A stretch of 6,504 nt of DNA, taken from assembly GCA_015661035.1 (NCBI GenBank), contig JACVJA010000089.1, positions 1 through 6,504 of the forward strand, read 5' to 3'. Below the pieces are notes generated by a model. It did no database searches, had not been told where the DNA came from, and saw nothing but the letters and a program-made list of their open reading frames with translations. Both the position numbers and the translations under genes were made by a program. Origin of the DNA: Candidatus Calidifonticultor daggyaiensis. Its GTDB lineage: Bacteria; Actinomycetota; Humimicrobiia; Humimicrobiales; Humimicrobiaceae. This document shows positions 1-5,689 of the stretch, piece by piece; the stretch's first letter is position 1; every line of letters begins with the position of its first letter.

Positions 1-1110
1 AGCAGGATTTTGTATGCATTTTATTGGCTGCATTAAGAATACTTGACCAATACAACCTTCTTCACAACCTATACATTTTCTTATGTCATCAATTTTACCT
101 TTCTTTGCTTTATTTACAGTTTCAGGGTCACACAATAATTGTCTAGCCATACCAATTAAATCAGCAGTTCCATTTTGAAGAATTTGCTCTGCTTGGACTG
201 GATCATTAATTCTTCCAAAGGCAACTACAGGTATATTAACTTCTCTTTTTAAAGCTGCAGACATATACTCAGCAAATCCTAAGGGGATACTCATTGGAGG
301 TATTTGCATTATAAATGTATTCCAAGTACCAGCATCACAGCTTATATAGTCTACCAAACCGTTTTCAGCCATGTATTTACCTATCATAACACCAGTTTCA
401 ATCCCATAGCCATCATCTTCAAACTCATCCATTGAGAGTCTTACACCTATAACCATTTCATTGGTTATTTCTTCCCTTATTGCAGAAAAAACTTCATGAA
501 TAATTCTCATTTTTCCTTCAAAAGTAACGCCATATTCATCAGTTCTTCTATTATAATAAGGGGAAACAAAAATTCTTAACAAACCATCATGAGCAACTTT
601 TACTTCTACTCCATCAAATCCACTCTTTACAATTGTAGAAGTTGCCTTTCTAAATTCTTTTATTACTTCTTTAATTTCATCTTTATGTATGGCTGTGGTA
701 TAAGAACTTGTACTTTTTTCAATTACTTGGGAAGGGGCATAACAGTTTCCCCGAGGCTGTTCTACTTTTGTTGCACCAGCATGAGAAAGCTGTGCAATAA
801 TTTTGGCACCATATTTATGACAATTCTTAACAGTTTTTGTAAAATTAGGAATACATCTCTCATCTGATGCATTTATAAAAGTTCTAGACATTTGCCCAGT
901 TGGAGAAACTGCATAATTACCTGTAACAATTAAACCAACACCACCTTTTGCTCTTTCAGTATAATAATAAATTTCTGCTTCGCTTGGTAAGCTTGTAACT
1001 TCTGCAAATGCAGTCCAATGTGGTAAAAACACTACACGATTTCTTAATTTAAGATTTTTAATGTGGAATTCAGAAAAAAGTTTTTCATACTTTATTGTCG
1101 TCGGTTGCAT
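1..1110 (-). CDS. Old-yellow-enzyme / 2,4-dienoyl-CoA-reductase-like NADH:flavin oxidoreductase, N-terminal part (runs off left edge)
   Basis: The gene starts at ATG 1110-1108 and stays open to base 1, giving 370 residues; family members are usually about 640-680 residues, so the C-terminal FAD/NAD(P)H domain lies outside. An in-frame stop sits just upstream with no other start between. AAAGGA (1129-1124) is a ribosome site with a long 13-nt spacing. The N-terminal part is an FMN-binding TIM barrel: LKLRNRVVFLPHW (residues 20-32), AKGGVGLIVTG (54-64), QLSHAG (107-112), GFDGVEV (164-170), NRRTDEYG (187-194), and a phosphate-binding end GMARQLLCDPE. A C-x2-C-x3-C-x11-C motif at C346, C349, C353 and C365 matches the 4Fe-4S ligands of FadH and trimethylamine-dehydrogenase-type enzymes. 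Such proteins pass electrons from NAD(P)H via FAD and Fe-S to FMN, or run the reverse dehydrogenase route. FadH catalytic residues are not conserved (see findings), so the substrate is unknown. It is divergent from the phosphonate operon, with no evident functional link. Confidence 0.93.
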   Translation of the reverse strand, partial: MQPTTIKYEKLFSEFHIKNLKLRNRVVFLPHWTAFAEVTSLPSEAEIYYYTERAKGGVGLIVTGNYAVSPTGQMSRTFINASDERCIPNFTKTVKNCHKYGAKIIAQLSHAGATKVEQPRGNCYAPSQVIEKSTSSYTTAIHKDEIKEVIKEFRKATSTIVKSGFDGVEVKVAHDGLLRIFVSPYYNRRTDEYGVTFEGKMRIIHEVFSAIREEITNEMVIGVRLSMDEFEDDGYGIETGVMIGKYMAENGLVDYISCDAGTWNTFIMQIPPMSIPLGFAEYMSAALKREVNIPVVAFGRINDPVQAEQILQNGTADLIGMARQLLCDPETVNKAKKGKIDDIRKCIGCEEGCIGQVFLMQPIKCIQNPA

Positions 1111-1230
1111 AAGTTTAAAATATTCCTTTACTTAAATTTATATTAATAAGAATAATTAGATATATAAAAATTTTACTTTAAATAATTTTAATTATGTTAT
1201 AAATATCAAATAATATTATTAACAATTGAA

Positions 1231-1258
1231 ATTATATAACTATTGTTATAAATGTCAA
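1231..1258 (-). promoter_or_regulatory. Consensus SigA-type promoter for the flavoprotein gene
   Basis: Read on the minus strand, TTGACA (1258-1253) is followed by a 16-bp spacer and TATAAT (1236-1231). Both hexamers match the vegetative sigma-factor consensus exactly. Transcription would start near 1224 and leave a leader of about 114 nt before the ATG at 1110. The position and orientation fit the minus-strand oxidoreductase gene. An inverted repeat overlaps the spacer and -10 box, so a strong promoter held down by a repressor is a reasonable reading. AT-richness makes chance -10 matches common, but an exact TTGACA at correct spacing is much less likely by chance. Confidence 0.72.
1235..1250. 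promoter_or_regulatory. Inverted repeat over the minus-strand promoter, candidate operator
   Basis: TATAAC (1235-1240), four bases, then GTTATA (1245-1250) form a perfect 6-4-6 inverted repeat. It covers most of the spacer and two bases of the -10 box of the minus-strand promoter, about -27 to -12 relative to the predicted start. That is a classic place for a dimeric repressor to block RNA polymerase. The cognate regulator is not in the window, and an AT-only-flanked palindrome this short can arise by chance. Confidence 0.4.
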
Positions 1259-1395
1259 GTTCTATTTAAAATTATTTTTTTAAGATTTTAGCAACTTGGA
1301 TTATAAATTCAGTTAATAAAATAGTAATAAGAATAATTCTACCCTTTTAAAATACTTTATTTTATTTATATTTAAAGAATTCAAAGAGTTTAACT

Positions 1396-1415
1396 AAGAT
1401 AAAAGCAAGATAAAA
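1396..1415. repeat. Tandem AAGATAAAA direct repeat with 11-bp period
   Basis: AAGATAAAA occurs at 1396-1404 and again at 1407-1415, exactly 11 bp apart, roughly one helical turn. Direct repeats on an 11-bp period are the usual form of OmpR/PhoB-family response-regulator sites, but this word is purine-rich low-complexity sequence in an AT-rich gap. It lies about 190 bp upstream of the predicted operon promoter. Treat as a weak operator candidate only. Confidence 0.25.
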
Positions 1416-1537
1416 TCTATAATAAATTGATAAGCCACCTGTTAACTACAGATATAAAAAATTAATAAATGAAAGTAACTTAATTTAATAATTATTTAAT
1501 ATTTATTTTAAAATTTTTTAACAAATAAACCTCTTTT

Positions 1538-1559
1538 TTTTGATAACCTTTTATTAACC
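1538..1559. promoter_or_regulatory. Tandem 11-bp direct repeat upstream of the phosphonate operon, candidate response-regulator site
   Basis: TTTTGATAACC (1538-1548) is followed directly by TTTTATTAACC (1549-1559), matching at 9 of 11 positions. It ends 28 bp before the predicted -35 of the phosphonate operon. PhoB/PhoP-type regulators, which control phosphate and often phosphonate genes, bind direct repeats with an 11-bp period, and Bacillus PhoP favours TTAACA-like words. The resemblance is suggestive, not a match to a defined Pho box. A GC-rich palindrome, GTGGCCAC, abuts it at 1560-1567. Confidence 0.35.
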
Positions 1560-1587
1560 GTGGCCACATTTTAATAGCTTTCAAATT

Positions 1588-1616
1588 TTGCTTAATTAAT
1601 TAAAAAGAACTATATA
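1588..1616 (+). promoter_or_regulatory. Probable promoter of the phosphonate operon
   Basis: TTGCTT (1588-1593), a 17-bp spacer and TATATA (1611-1616) give partial matches to the vegetative -35 and -10 hexamers, each 4 of 6, at ideal spacing. Initiation would fall near 1623, leaving a leader of about 80 nt. The spacer contains the palindrome TTAATTAATTAA (1592-1603). The choice is the best I can make by eye; in such AT-rich DNA other -10 boxes are possible. A weak promoter would suit an activator-dependent operon. Confidence 0.4.
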
Positions 1617-1704
1617 AAAGTTTTAATTTTTTAATAAAAAAGCATAAAGATGAAGGTAAAAATAATCAATATCAATAAAAAATTATTAGAGAGGAGACCT
1701 AATA

Positions 1705-2802
1705 ATGAACAAAATAAAAAGCCTCATGCACACTAAACTTATTACACTACCAATAATAAAGTTAATTGCTTTAATTACTTCTGTAGTTCTAATATTTACT
1801 GCTTTTATAGTTAGCAGCTGCACAACTAATACAACTGGAAAAACTAAAGAAATTAATGTTTATACAGCTATTGAAGAGGAACATCTTGAACCTTACCTTT
1901 CATCTTTTAAAGCACAATATCCTGACATTACCGTTAATATAACAAGGGATTCTACTGGTATAATAACTGCTAAACTTCTTGCTGAAAAAGATAACCCTCA
2001 GGCCGACGTAATCTGGGGACTTGCAGCTACAAGCCTTCTTGTAATGGATCAGCAGGGTATGCTAGAAGGATACAACCCTAAAGGAATTGAGAATATATAT
2101 CCTGAATTTAAAGATTCAAAAAATAACCCCGTTCACTGGGTAGGAATAGATGCATGGATGACTGCTTTTACAGTAAATACAGTAGAAACCCAGGCAAAAG
2201 GCATAGACATTCCTAAAAGCTATAATGATTTAATTAAACCCGAATACAAGGGCTTTGTAGTAATGCCAAACCCAGCTTCCTCGGGTACAGGATTTTTAAC
2301 CGTATCTGCAATATTACAGCTAAAAGGTGAGCAAGCAGGATGGGAATACCTTGATAAGCTTCATGAGAATATAGCAATCTATACTCATAGCGGTTCAAAA
2401 CCTGCAAAAATGGCAGGAGCAGGTGAGTATCCCATTGGAATATCTTTTGGGTATAAGGGCTTGCTTGTAAAATCCGAAGGTGCACCTGTTGAAGTTATAT
2501 TTCCTTTGGAGGGCTCTGGATGGGATCTTGAAGCAAATGCTCTTATAAAAAAAGATAAAATAAAAAAAGAAGCCAAACTTTTCCTTGACTGGGCAATCAG
2601 TGATACTCCAATGAAGGAGTATAATAAAAATTATGCAATTATATGTTCAAAAAGCGTCAAAGCCACAGTACCAGAAGGTTTTCCTTCAGAACCTATAAAA
2701 CAACTGATTAAAAACGATTTTAATTGGGCAGCTGCAAATAGAGAAAATATATTAAAAGAATGGTCCTCAAGATACGATTCTAAGAGCGAACCAAAATCCT
2801 AA
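1705..2802 (+). CDS. phnS: ABC transporter substrate-binding lipoprotein, probable 2-aminoethylphosphonate-binding protein
   Basis: This 365-residue protein captures ligand outside the membrane and hands it to the permease. GAGGAG (1691-1696), 8 nt before the ATG, supports the start. The N-terminus has basic residues, a hydrophobic stretch (about 12-36) and the lipobox V36-S37-S38-C39, so C39 should be lipidated and anchored. A mature domain begins with EINVYTA and resembles type II periplasmic-binding proteins of the ferric-iron/thiamine/2-AEP group. Typical blocks are ADVIWG, a [19 protein letters not shown] segment before SSGTG (192-196), [11 protein letters not shown], and a C-terminal [10 protein letters not shown]. 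Length is normal for the family. Fold and role are secure; the 2-AEP ligand is inferred from phnX downstream and from known phosphonatase-linked transporter clusters. Iron or a polyamine is a less likely alternative. The gene is first in the operon and separated from the ATPase gene by 140 bp carrying a hairpin. Confidence 0.85.
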   Translation: MNKIKSLMHTKLITLPIIKLIALITSVVLIFTAFIVSSCTTNTTGKTKEINVYTAIEEEHLEPYLSSFKAQYPDITVNITRDSTGIITAKLLAEKDNPQADVIWGLAATSLLVMDQQGMLEGYNPKGIENIYPEFKDSKNNPVHWVGIDAWMTAFTVNTVETQAKGIDIPKSYNDLIKPEYKGFVVMPNPASSGTGFLTVSAILQLKGEQAGWEYLDKLHENIAIYTHSGSKPAKMAGAGEYPIGISFGYKGLLVKSEGAPVEVIFPLEGSGWDLEANALIKKDKIKKEAKLFLDWAISDTPMKEYNKNYAIICSKSVKATVPEGFPSEPIKQLIKNDFNWAAANRENILKEWSSRYDSKSEPKS

Positions 2803-2832
2803 TTATAATTTATTTTTTATATTTTAATTTTT

Positions 2833-2862
2833 TGCTCCTGTCTTCATAAGAAGGCAGGAGCA
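2833..2862 (+). terminator. Intergenic hairpin after the binding-protein gene: attenuating terminator or mRNA-stabilising stem
   Basis: TGCTCCTGTCTTC (2833-2845), loop ATAA, then GAAGGCAGGAGCA (2850-2862) pair along 13 bp with a single U-G wobble (2841-2854). It lies 30 bp past the stop of the binding-protein gene. The base is followed by TAGCTTTAAAAAG, not a run of T, so it is a poor Rho-independent terminator and readthrough is expected. In binding-protein transporter operons such stems often protect the upstream transcript end or partly terminate, giving more binding protein than ATPase and permease. No promoter is evident between it and the next gene, which supports readthrough. Confidence 0.75.
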
Positions 2863-2898
2863 TAGCTTTAAAAAGAGATTTTTATTTCATTAATCTTA

Positions 2899-2923
2899 TT
2901 AAATATTTTAATAAAATATTTAA
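2899..2923. repeat. 25-bp A/T-only palindrome upstream of the ATPase gene
   Basis: TTAAATATTTTA (2899-2910) and TAAAATATTTAA (2912-2923) are perfect inverted arms around one central A. The last base lies 8 nt before the AGGAGA ribosome site (2931-2936). As RNA a one-base loop is sterically impossible, so a few central pairs would open; as DNA it could be a protein site. A/T-only composition raises the chance of coincidence, but twelve consecutive pairs is long. Confidence 0.45.
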
Positions 2924-2942
2924 AATCAATAGGAGAATAATA

Positions 2943-3944
2943 ATGGCCTACCTTAAGATTCAAAACATTACAAAAAAATTTGGCGGTTTTACTGCATTAA
3001 ACAACGTAAGTTTTGAGTTAGAGAAAGGAGAATTTCTATGTCTACTTGGGCCCAGCGGATGTGGCAAAACTACCCTTTTAAGAATTATTGCAGGCCTAGA
3101 AGAACCTGATAGTGGAAATATTTTTTTAAATGGTAAGGATATAACCAATCTACATCCATCAAGTAGAAATTTTGGAATAGTTTTTCAGTCATATGCCCTT
3201 TTTCCTAATATGACAGCTTATGAAAATTTAGCTTTTGCCCTAAAAAACAAAAAAAACAGTAAAGGTGATATAAAAAAAAGAATTGAAAATCTTCTTAATC
3301 TTGTTAATCTTACCCCTGTCAAGCATAAATATCCTTCACAGCTTTCTGGAGGAGAGCAACAAAGAGTAGCTTTAGCAAGAGCGCTTGCACTCAACCCAGA
3401 TTTTCTTTTACTAGATGAACCACTTTCAGCGCTTGATGCCAAAGTCCGAAATAGATTAAGAATAGAGATTAGGGAAACACAAGAAAAACTTAATATCACG
3501 ACAATAATGGTTACTCATGACCAGGAGGAAGCTTTGACAATAGCTGACAGAATTGTCGTAATGAATGAAGGAAGAATTATGCAAATAGATACACCTCAAG
3601 CAGTTTATGAGTTCCCAGCAAATCCATTTGTTGCAGATTTTATTGGAGAAATTAATTTTATTGAAAAAAATTCTATAATAAACGCAATACGGCCTGAAAA
3701 TATTCATATAGGCCAAAATGGTGGTATTGAAGCTACTTTAAGGCATAAAGAATTTAGAGGTGCTTTTTATAGACTAACACTCTCTCTTAAAGAAAACAAC
3801 CAACTAATAAAAGTAGATATCCCATCCAGTAGGAAAATAATTTTACCAGAAAATGGAGAAAAATTATTTATAGAATTTCCAATTGAAAAACTCATTAATT
3901 ATAAAAGCGAAGAAACCTCCAATATAAAAAAGTTCAGTTTGTAA
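2943..3944 (+). CDS. phnT: ABC transporter ATP-binding protein, probable 2-aminoethylphosphonate importer ATPase
   Basis: This 333-residue cytoplasmic subunit hydrolyses ATP to drive uptake. AGGAGA (2931-2936) precedes the ATG by 6 nt. All ABC motifs are intact: Walker A GPSGCGKTT (36-44), Q-loop Q81 in FQSYALFPNMT, signature LSGGEQQ (133-139), Walker B ending D157-E158, D-loop SALD (161-164), and the switch histidine H191 in VTHDQEEAL. Beyond about residue 235 comes a regulatory TOBE-type region with IRPENI (about 249-254), as in the PotA/FbpC/PhnT class of importer ATPases. The ATPase fold alone does not fix the substrate; the 2-AEP assignment rests on the neighbouring binding protein, fused permease and phnX. 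It lies 35 bp before the permease gene, presumably co-transcribed. Confidence 0.87.
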   Translation: MAYLKIQNITKKFGGFTALNNVSFELEKGEFLCLLGPSGCGKTTLLRIIAGLEEPDSGNIFLNGKDITNLHPSSRNFGIVFQSYALFPNMTAYENLAFALKNKKNSKGDIKKRIENLLNLVNLTPVKHKYPSQLSGGEQQRVALARALALNPDFLLLDEPLSALDAKVRNRLRIEIRETQEKLNITTIMVTHDQEEALTIADRIVVMNEGRIMQIDTPQAVYEFPANPFVADFIGEINFIEKNSIINAIRPENIHIGQNGGIEATLRHKEFRGAFYRLTLSLKENNQLIKVDIPSSRKIILPENGEKLFIEFPIEKLINYKSEETSNIKKFSL

Positions 3945-3979
3945 ATTTTTGGAAAATTATTAAATCAAAACCATTTAAA

Positions 3980-5689
3980 ATGAAATTTTTCAATTTTAAA
4001 AGAAAAAAATTTGCTAAGGACAGCCCTATACAGAAAACGCTTATAATTATTTTTTTATTATTTCTTTTCATAAGCATATTACTTCCGCTTAACAGCTTGT
4101 TTATAAAAGCTTTTCACGATAAAGAAGGTTATTTCGTTGGACTTGGGAATTTTAAACATTATTTTTCCAATCCTAGCCTTTTTCAAAGCTTAAAAAATAC
4201 CATTTTTATTTCTACCGCAACTACCTTAATAGCTGTTTTTCTTGCTTTTATTTACTCTTACTCACTTTCTAGAATAAATATTAGGTGGAAGACTTTTTTT
4301 AAATATATTGCGTTAGTTCCACTTTTTGCTCCAACTATGCTACATGGTATATCTCTTGTATACCTTTTTGGCAATAAAGGTATATTTACAACTCTTGGAT
4401 TAAATATAGACCTATATGGAGCAGTTGGGATTATAATATCTGAAATAATATACACTTTTCCGCAAGCTTATTTAATATTATTAGTTGCTCTTGAAATGAC
4501 TGATTACCGCTTGTATGAAGCCGCACAAACCCTTGGTGCAGGTAGAATAAAACAGTTTTTTAGAGTGACATTGCCTAGTGTAAAATATGGCCTAATTAGT
4601 GCTGTATTTGTATGTTTTACTTTAAGCTTTACTGATTTTGGAGCACCTAAAGTTGTTGGCGGAGATTTTAATGTTCTTGCAACTGATATATATAAACAAA
4701 TAGTGGGACAACAAAACTTTTCAATGGGTGCAGTCGTAGGAATAATACTTTTAGTTCCAGCTATTGCCAGTTTTATTGTAGATAGGATTACAACAAAGAA
4801 ACAAAGTACATTTTTATCCTCAAAATCAGTTCCTTATCAACTAAAAACTAAACCTGCTGATAGTTTTTTTTTCATATTTTGTATCATAATAAGCCTTGCT
4901 ATTATTATTTTTTTACTTGTAGCCATTTTTGCTTCACTTGTAAAAATTTGGCCATATAATTTGCATCTTACATTTTCACATTATAATTTTAAAACAGTTT
5001 CTAGTTCCGGAATAAAACCGTACATAAACAGCATAATAATATCTTCTATTAGTGCTGCAATAGGTACAATATTAATTTTTATCAGTGCATATCTTATTGA
5101 AAAATCAAAAACGTTTAAAGTTGCTAGACAAATTACATACTTATTTTCAATAATTCCACTAGCTTTGCCTGGCCTTGTAATAGGCATTTCATATATTTTG
5201 TTCTTCAATAAAACTAGCTTTAACATTTTTGGCATAAACGTTCCAAACATATTTAATTTCCTTTATGGTACAGCGGCTATAATTATTCTTGCAAATATCA
5301 TACATTTTTATTCAGTTCCATTTTTAACCTCAAATACAGCCCTTAAAAAAATAGATTGTGAATTTGAAAATGTATCTTACACAATGTCAGTACCTGTTTA
5401 TAAAACTTTTTTTAAAGTAACTATGCCTCTTTCAATAACTGCAATAATGGAAAATTTTATGTATTTATTTGTGAATAGTATGACAACAGTTTCAGCTGTA
5501 ATTTTCTTATACACATCAAAGCTTAAACTTGCTTCAGTTGCAGTCATTCATATGGAAGAAGGAGGCTCAATTGCATCTGCGGCTGCAATGGCTGTACTTA
5601 TAGTACTTACTAATATAATCATAAGAATATTTTACGAAATAATTTTAAGAAAAATAAGGAGGAAAACAGATGCATGGCAAAAAAGATAG
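3980..5689 (+). CDS. phnU: Fused two-domain ABC transporter permease, probable 2-aminoethylphosphonate importer
   Basis: At 569 residues this is a tandem fusion of two binding-protein-dependent permease domains, about twice the size of a single one. It would make up the whole membrane channel. A basic N-terminus leads into a first membrane span (about 19-41). The first half carries a canonical EAA loop at E180-A-A-QTLGAG followed by FFRVTLP, which docks on the ATPase. A basic linker (about 265-292) precedes the second half, whose first span is about 295-317. The second EAA loop (about 461-490: EFENVSYTMS then FFKVTMP) is degenerate, with S470 where the conserved glycine is expected. Fused permeases of this size are typical of putative 2-AEP and ferric-iron transporters. 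The ATG at 3980 has no clear Shine-Dalgarno sequence; no other start lies between it and the upstream in-frame stop at 3902. The 3' end overlaps phnX by 20 nt. Confidence 0.86.
   Translation: MKFFNFKRKKFAKDSPIQKTLIIIFLLFLFISILLPLNSLFIKAFHDKEGYFVGLGNFKHYFSNPSLFQSLKNTIFISTATTLIAVFLAFIYSYSLSRINIRWKTFFKYIALVPLFAPTMLHGISLVYLFGNKGIFTTLGLNIDLYGAVGIIISEIIYTFPQAYLILLVALEMTDYRLYEAAQTLGAGRIKQFFRVTLPSVKYGLISAVFVCFTLSFTDFGAPKVVGGDFNVLATDIYKQIVGQQNFSMGAVVGIILLVPAIASFIVDRITTKKQSTFLSSKSVPYQLKTKPADSFFFIFCIIISLAIIIFLLVAIFASLVKIWPYNLHLTFSHYNFKTVSSSGIKPYINSIIISSISAAIGTILIFISAYLIEKSKTFKVARQITYLFSIIPLALPGLVIGISYILFFNKTSFNIFGINVPNIFNFLYGTAAIIILANIIHFYSVPFLTSNTALKKIDCEFENVSYTMSVPVYKTFFKVTMPLSITAIMENFMYLFVNSMTTVSAVIFLYTSKLKLASVAVIHMEEGGSIASAAAMAVLIVLTNIIIRIFYEIILRKIRRKTDAWQKR
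5656..5662 (+). promoter_or_regulatory. Shine-Dalgarno site of phnX, inside the permease gene
   Basis: AAGGAGG lies 7 nt before the ATG at 5670, within the last codons of the permease gene. This ideal site and spacing decide the phnX start, and imply that it is translated from the same message, with possible translational coupling through the 20-nt overlap. Confidence 0.85.

Larger units (their letters stand above)
1195..1258. repeat. 15-bp direct repeat, two copies 49 bp apart
   Basis: TGTTATAAATATCAA (1195-1209) and TGTTATAAATGTCAA (1244-1258) match at 14 of 15 positions. On the minus strand they read TTGAYATTTATAACA. The 1244-1258 copy contains the -35 hexamer and one arm of the inverted repeat of the predicted promoter; the other lies about +16 to +30 downstream of the predicted start. 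They may be paired regulator sites, or a duplicated -35 segment that lost its -10 partner, since no good TATAAT follows the second copy at proper spacing. Confidence 0.5.
1111..1704. other. Divergent AT-rich intergenic region
   Basis: This 594-bp gap separates the leftward flavoprotein gene from the rightward phosphonate operon. It is overwhelmingly A and T, and I find no convincing coding frame, tRNA-like fold or GC-rich riboswitch-like structure in it. It contains a consensus promoter for the minus strand near 1231-1258, a weaker plus-strand promoter near 1588-1616, and several short repeats listed separately. The only GC-rich spot is a perfect 8-bp palindrome GTGGCCAC at 1560-1567, directly after the 11-bp direct repeats at 1538-1559. 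Regulation of both transcription units probably resides here. Confidence 0.8.

Noticed and set aside
589..867. Plus-strand 92-residue open frame rich in Phe, Tyr and Cys
   Set aside because: It is the antisense of the oxidoreductase barrel, whose motifs are clear on the minus strand; composition is not protein-like and it has no ribosome site.
1..1110. Calling the partial flavoprotein fadH (2,4-dienoyl-CoA reductase)
   Set aside because: The Fe-S motif and fold agree, but the catalytic Tyr and His of FadH are Gly and Asn here, so a specific name is not justified.
1617..1704. Riboswitch in the operon leader
   Set aside because: The leader is almost purely A/T with no GC-containing paired elements or recognisable conserved core.
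2234..2576. Two minus-strand open frames inside the binding-protein gene
   Set aside because: They lie antisense to conserved blocks of a well-supported gene, lack ribosome sites and resemble no family I know.
2960..3716. Three minus-strand open frames inside the ATPase gene
   Set aside because: They are antisense to Walker A, the signature motif, Walker B and downstream coding sequence of an intact ABC ATPase.
4258..5250. Minus-strand open frames inside the permease gene
   Set aside because: They are shadows of hydrophobic permease codons without start signals.
3980..5689. Permease as two genes joined by a frameshift or sequencing error
   Set aside because: The frame is continuous with a normal linker, and fused permeases of about 550-570 residues are known for this transporter type.
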